The notes under the pieces: generated by a model
What the model saw: only the letters and a program-made list of their open reading frames with translations
What the model was told of the DNA's origin: nothing
The model's database searches: none
In this document: positions 5,451 to 9,348 of the stretch, piece after piece
Position numbering within the stretch: the first letter of the stretch is position 1
How the letters are laid out: every line of letters starts with the position of its first letter
Position numbers and translations under genes: made by a program
Origin: JALZHR01 sp036389695
GTDB lineage: Bacteria; Acidobacteriota; Blastocatellia; Pyrinomonadales; Pyrinomonadaceae
Direction: 5' to 3'
Assembly (NCBI GenBank): GCA_036389695.1
Contig: DASVWG010000414.1
Span: forward strand, 1-9,348
Length of the DNA stretch: 9,348 nucleotides

Positions 5451-6287
5451 TTATAAATAGTCGCCCATTTTTCTGAATTTTTCGTAGCGCTGGCTCAGGC
5501 GCTGCGCAAGAGTCAATTTCAAAAGCTCTTTGGTATGTTTGAGCAGGGAATTTTTAAGATTTTCGGTCACTTCATCGACCGCTTCACCGTCCGCATCGCC
5601 GTTTACTTTCCATTCGGACGGCTCGGGAATAATCTCGTCGATGACGCCGAGACGTTTCAAATCCTCAGCGGTCAATCTCAGACAATCAGCCGCGCGCGCC
5701 GATTCCGATGCGTCTTTCCAGAGAATCGCCGCGCAGCCTTCGGGCGAGATTACGGAATAGATAGCGTTTTCCATCATTAAAACACGGTCGCCGACGCCGA
5801 TCGCCAGCGCGCCGCCGGAGCCGCCTTCGCCGATGACGACTACTATAATCGGAACTTTTAAACCAGCCATTTCGCGCAGATTCAGCGCGATGGCTTCAGC
5901 CTGCCCGCGTTCTTCGGCGTCGATGCCGGGATAAGCGCCGGGCGTGTCAATAAAGGTTATCACGGGGCGGGCGAATTTTTCGGCGAGCTGCATCAGGCGC
6001 AGAGCCTTTCGATAACCTTCAGGCTTCGGCATCCCGAAATTTCTGTGCCTGCGGGCATTCGTATCGCGCCCCTTCTGCTGTCCTACGACGGCGACTTCGA
6101 TGTCGCTTAATTTCGCAAAGCCGCAAACCATCGCCGGGTCGTTGGAAAAACGCCGGTCGCCGTGGATTTCGACAAAATCCGTAAAGATGTTTGTCAGCAA
6201 ATCCAGTGTATAAGGTCGCTCGGGGTGACGCGCCGTCGCGACGCGCTCGATTGCTGTTTTAGCCATAAAATTTATGTGTACTGCCAT
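5451..6287 (-). CDS. accA: Acetyl-CoA carboxylase carboxyltransferase subunit alpha
   Basis: AccA and AccD form the carboxyltransferase that moves the carboxyl group from biotin-carboxyl carrier protein to acetyl-CoA, making malonyl-CoA for fatty-acid synthesis in the cytoplasm. The 278-residue protein shows RHPERPYTLD, HGDRRF, RNFGMPKPEGYRKALRLMQL, FIDTPGAYPGIDAEERGQ, IGEGGSGGALAIGVGD and YSVISPEGCAAILWKD, the crotonase-fold active-site and oxyanion segments. It lacks the roughly 50-residue N-terminal helical extension of E. coli AccA, like the short forms of Firmicutes. ATG 6287 overlaps the dnaE end by 16 nt; ATG 6266 (residue 8) starts 5 nt past the dnaE stop and equally fits the family. 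Neither has a clear Shine-Dalgarno, so coupled translation with dnaE is likely. AccD is not in the window. Confidence 0.95.
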   Translation of the reverse strand: MAVHINFMAKTAIERVATARHPERPYTLDLLTNIFTDFVEIHGDRRFSNDPAMVCGFAKLSDIEVAVVGQQKGRDTNARRHRNFGMPKPEGYRKALRLMQLAEKFARPVITFIDTPGAYPGIDAEERGQAEAIALNLREMAGLKVPIIVVVIGEGGSGGALAIGVGDRVLMMENAIYSVISPEGCAAILWKDASESARAADCLRLTAEDLKRLGVIDEIIPEPSEWKVNGDADGEAVDEVTENLKNSLLKHTKELLKLTLAQRLSQRYEKFRKMGDYL

Positions 6288-9200
6288 TCGACCCGGCAGC
6301 CTTTCCGCAGAAGCTCGTTTTCCAGAAGCTTTGTGCCGGAAATGCGTATCGGCTGCGAAAGCAGATTGACGGTAATCGCTTTGTCCAGCTCCATTCTGAA
6401 ATATACATCACAAGTGCCGCGATTTCGACTGAACATTGTAAACAAATCGTCCAGAAACTCTTCGGAAAAGCGCTCGGCGCTCGAAGGCAGGGTGACCAGA
6501 ACCTTCTGCGCGCGGGTCGGCAGCGCGTCGGCAAGTTTCTGGGCATCTTCGACGATGACGGTCATCTCCTGTCCTTCGTTGGCTTCGATTTTACCATTAA
6601 TAATCAAAAGTTCATTTTCCTGCAGGCATTCCGAATATTTCGAGAAAGTGTCCGCCCAGGCGAGGCATTTCGCGCCGGTCGATTGGTCTTCGAGCTTAAA
6701 GATGCAGAAACGATTGCCTTTTTTGCTGTGCCGCGCCTGCGCGCCGGAGACGATGCCCGCCATCGTAATCTTTTCGCCGGGTCTGAGTCCCTGAAACTCG
6801 ACGATGTTTTTGATTTTCAGATGCGCCAGAATTTCCTTGTAATCGTCCAGAGGATGAGTCGAAAGATAAAAGCCGACGGCGTTTTTTTCTTCCTGCGAAA
6901 GCTTATGCTGCGACCATTCGGGAACCATCGGCAATTCAGCGCCGTTCGCGCCGCCTGAAGCATCTTCCGTTCCGAAAAGAATGCTCTGACCTTTTATTTT
7001 GTCGTTCCACTGTTTCTGAGCCATGGAGAGCGAGCCGTCGATGGCGGCGAACAGGCGCGCGCGCCAGAGATTGATGGATTGATCCGACGGTTTCAGCGAA
7101 TCGAAGGCGCCGGCGGTAATCAGACTTTCCAGACCGCGGCGATTGACAGCGCCGGGTTCGATTCGCGCCGTAAAGTCGTAGAGGGAAGAGAACGGACCGC
7201 CTTTTTCGCGAGCGTCCATAATCGCCTGGACGCTGTTCGAGCCGATTCCCTTAATCGCGTTCAAGCCGAAACGGACGGCGTCTTCGGTCGGCGTAAAGCC
7301 CGCGTCGCTTTCATTAACGTCCGGCGGCAGAAGCTGCAGCCCGGCGTGGCGCAGCTCGGTCGAGTATTTGTAAATCTTCGCCGTGTCCTGCGATTCGTTC
7401 GATAAAACGGCTGCATAAAAGTAAGCGGAATAATGCGCTTTAAGATAAGCAGTTTGAAACGCTAATAAAGCGTAGGCGACGCTGTGACTGCGGTTGAATC
7501 CGTAGTCGGCAAACTGCGCCATCAGCTTGAAGATTTCCTCGGCTTTTTCGCGTTTGATATTGCGCGCGACGGCGCCCTGTACAAATTTTTCTTCGTGCTT
7601 CGCCATCTCCTCGCGCTTCTTTTTGCCCATCGCGCGACGCATCATATCGGCTTCGCCCAGGGTGTAGCCAGCCAGTTTTTGCGCGAGCTGCATGATCTGT
7701 TCCTGGTAGACGAGAATGCCGTATGTATTCGAGAGAATCTCTTTCATTTCGGGCACAATATAGCTGACGCGCTTTTCGCCGCGATGCCGCAGAATAAAGT
7801 CGTCGACCATTCCGCCGTCGAGCGGTCCCGGTCGATACAGGGCGTTCAGCGCGGCTAAATCTTCCAGCTCTTTGGGTTTTAGACGCCGGCAAATCTCCTG
7901 CATGCCGGGCGATTCGAACTGGAAGATGGCTTCCGTTCTGCCTTCGCCGAAAAGAGCCATCGTTTTTTCATCGCCGAGCGGGACGGTCGTCCAGTCGATT
8001 TCAGCGCCGAGTCTCTGCTTAATGCTCTTTAAGCAATCGTTAATAATCGTTAAAGTAGTTAAAGCAAGAAAATCCATCTTAAGCATCCCGACTTTTTCGA
8101 GGTCGGTCATGGTGTATTGACTGGTCAGCTCGTTTTTAGCGGAGATGGCGGTCGGAACCAGTTCATGCAGAGGCTTGGGCGAGATAACCACTCCGGCGGC
8201 GTGAACCGATGTATGGCGCGCGCAGCCTTCCAGACGCCGCGCCAGATCGACAAGCTCTTTGACTTTTTCATCGGTCTCCATCGCGCTTCGCAGCTCGCCG
8301 ACCTGTTCCAGTGCCTGCGAAATACTGATGTTGCGACCGCGCACCGGCGGCGGAATCAGCTTGGCGATTTTTTCCACTTCCGAGTAAGGCATATTTAAGG
8401 CTCGTCCGACGTCTTTAATCGCCGCCTTGGAAGCCATCGTCCCGAAAGTGGCGATCTGGCAAACCGAATCACGCCCGTAAACTTCCGTCACATGGTTTAT
8501 GACCTCGGCGCGCCCGCGCACGCAGAAGTCTATATCGATGTCGGGCATCGAGACTCTTTCGGGATTCAGAAAGCGCTCGAACAGTAAATCATACTGCAGC
8601 GGGTCGACGTCCGTAATTTCCAGACAATATGCCACCAGTGAACCGGCGGCGGAGCCGCGCCCGGGACCGACCGGGATGCCTTTGCGTTTGGCATATTGGA
8701 TAAAATCCCAGACGATTAGAAAGTAACCCGGAAAACCCATGCGTCTGATAATGTCAATTTCCTTCTTCAATCTCTCGAGGTAATCGGCAAAGGAATACTT
8801 CAAAATCCCTTCACCCTGCATCTTGCTCAGAACACGCTGTTTCCTCGTCTCAAAACCCTGAAAGGTTACTTTCTCGAAGTATTCATCCACGGACTGACAG
8901 CCGGAATCATCCGGAATCGGATAGAGAGGAAGAGCCAGATTATCGCCGCTCGGCAACTTTAACTGGCACATCTCCGCAATCCTGACAGTGTTGGTCAGCG
9001 AATGCGGGAGCTCATTGCCGAACGCCTGCCACATCTCTTCAGCCGACTTGACATAAAAGCCTTCACTGTCAAAAGTCGTCCGGCTCAGGTCATTCACCGT
9101 CTTGCCCTCGCCGATACACAATAAAAGCTCATGAGCCCTCGCGTCGTCAGCCGTCAGATAATGCGCATCATTCGTCGCGACAAGCGAAATATCATTCTTC

Positions 9201-9348
9201 AAGGAGAACTCGACCAGACTGCCGAACAGTTTTCTCTCGTCCTCCAAATCGTGTTGCTGAACTTCCAGAAAGAAATCATCCTTTCCAAAAATCTCTCTCA
9301 TCTGGAGCAGCTTCCGCTCAGCCCTTTCAATGTTTCCGTCCTTTAAAT
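6272..9348 (-). CDS. dnaE: DNA polymerase III subunit alpha (DnaE1 type), 5' end outside window
   Basis: This is the catalytic alpha subunit of the replicative polymerase, cut at its N-terminus by the right window edge. About 1024 codons are visible; perhaps the first 200 or so of the PHP domain are missing. Visible from the N side: the end of the PHP domain (ATNDAHYL, near 9160); VGPGRGSAAGS (about 8638-8672); the catalytic Asp pair in PDIDIDFC (about 8522-8546); the third catalytic Asp in KMDFLALTTLTI (about 8045-8080); YGILVYQEQIMQLAQ; NRSHSVAYALLAFQTAYLKA (about 7440-7496); a helix-hairpin-helix FGLNAIKGIGSNSVQAI (about 7215-7270); and an OB fold around GNRFCIFKLEDQ. The C-terminus is complete. 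accA follows on the same strand, the order also found in E. coli. No frameshift is seen. Confidence 0.97.
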   Translation of the reverse strand, partial: LKDGNIERAERKLLQMREIFGKDDFFLEVQQHDLEDERKLFGSLVEFSLKNDISLVATNDAHYLTADDARAHELLLCIGEGKTVNDLSRTTFDSEGFYVKSAEEMWQAFGNELPHSLTNTVRIAEMCQLKLPSGDNLALPLYPIPDDSGCQSVDEYFEKVTFQGFETRKQRVLSKMQGEGILKYSFADYLERLKKEIDIIRRMGFPGYFLIVWDFIQYAKRKGIPVGPGRGSAAGSLVAYCLEITDVDPLQYDLLFERFLNPERVSMPDIDIDFCVRGRAEVINHVTEVYGRDSVCQIATFGTMASKAAIKDVGRALNMPYSEVEKIAKLIPPPVRGRNISISQALEQVGELRSAMETDEKVKELVDLARRLEGCARHTSVHAAGVVISPKPLHELVPTAISAKNELTSQYTMTDLEKVGMLKMDFLALTTLTIINDCLKSIKQRLGAEIDWTTVPLGDEKTMALFGEGRTEAIFQFESPGMQEICRRLKPKELEDLAALNALYRPGPLDGGMVDDFILRHRGEKRVSYIVPEMKEILSNTYGILVYQEQIMQLAQKLAGYTLGEADMMRRAMGKKKREEMAKHEEKFVQGAVARNIKREKAEEIFKLMAQFADYGFNRSHSVAYALLAFQTAYLKAHYSAYFYAAVLSNESQDTAKIYKYSTELRHAGLQLLPPDVNESDAGFTPTEDAVRFGLNAIKGIGSNSVQAIMDAREKGGPFSSLYDFTARIEPGAVNRRGLESLITAGAFDSLKPSDQSINLWRARLFAAIDGSLSMAQKQWNDKIKGQSILFGTEDASGGANGAELPMVPEWSQHKLSQEEKNAVGFYLSTHPLDDYKEILAHLKIKNIVEFQGLRPGEKITMAGIVSGAQARHSKKGNRFCIFKLEDQSTGAKCLAWADTFSKYSECLQENELLIINGKIEANEGQEMTVIVEDAQKLADALPTRAQKVLVTLPSSAERFSEEFLDDLFTMFSRNRGTCDVYFRMELDKAITVNLLSQPIRISGTKLLENELLRKGCRVEWQYT

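Noticed and set aside
6162..6794. Open frame of 210 codons on the + strand, antisense to accA/dnaE
   Set aside because: It overlaps two strongly conserved genes on the other strand, has no recognisable domain, and looks like a codon-bias shadow.
7440..7892. Open frame of 150 codons on the - strand in another frame inside dnaE
   Set aside because: It is Arg/Ser-rich with no ribosome site and lies wholly within conserved polymerase sequence.

Overview
The window reads as a piece of bacterial chromosome, most likely from Acidobacteriota and possibly the Blastocatellia/Pyrinomonadales side of the phylum. The evidence is the style of the SSB sequence, the short-form AccA, the dnaE-accA pairing, and an HprK-like kinase next to PqqD and a nucleotidyltransferase. 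This placement comes from recognising protein families and was not tested by any search. Coding density is high. There are no tRNA or rRNA genes, insertion sequences or CRISPR arrays, and no gene-free stretch longer than 300 bases.

Left part (1-1998, + strand): an accessory set of three genes. It holds the 3' half of an HPr-kinase-like P-loop kinase, a PqqD-family protein, and a family-5 nucleotidyltransferase. PqqD, a kinase and a nucleotidyltransferase also accompany lasso-peptide and other RiPP (ribosomally made, modified peptide) pathways, but no cyclase, protease or separate precursor gene is visible here. The PqqD protein is the most unusual item. After its RRE-like domain it carries an internal twin-arginine motif, a hydrophobic segment with possible signal-peptidase sites, and a 32-residue tail with six cysteines.

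Middle (1988-3503, + strand): tsaB overlaps the nucleotidyltransferase gene and is followed by rimI, the common tRNA t6A / ribosomal acetyltransferase pair. Next comes a small DUF465/YdcH protein gene with its own likely promoter. Its leader contains an inverted repeat that encloses a run of alternating CG. A strong terminator separates it from a convergent gene for an exported beta-propeller (PQQ-repeat) protein (3559-4671, - strand).

Right part (4827-9348): ssb (+) has an extended -10 promoter and runs towards an accA-dnaE block on the - strand. The gap between ssb and accA holds a perfect 66-bp palindrome with no spacer, an AT-rich hairpin touching it, and a tandem 12-bp duplication. dnaE (replicative DNA polymerase III alpha) is cut by the right edge and overlaps or nearly touches accA (acetyl-CoA carboxylase carboxyltransferase alpha). 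The same gene order is known from E. coli. The right half is ordinary housekeeping. The novelty candidates are the PqqD fusion with its neighbours and the palindrome.
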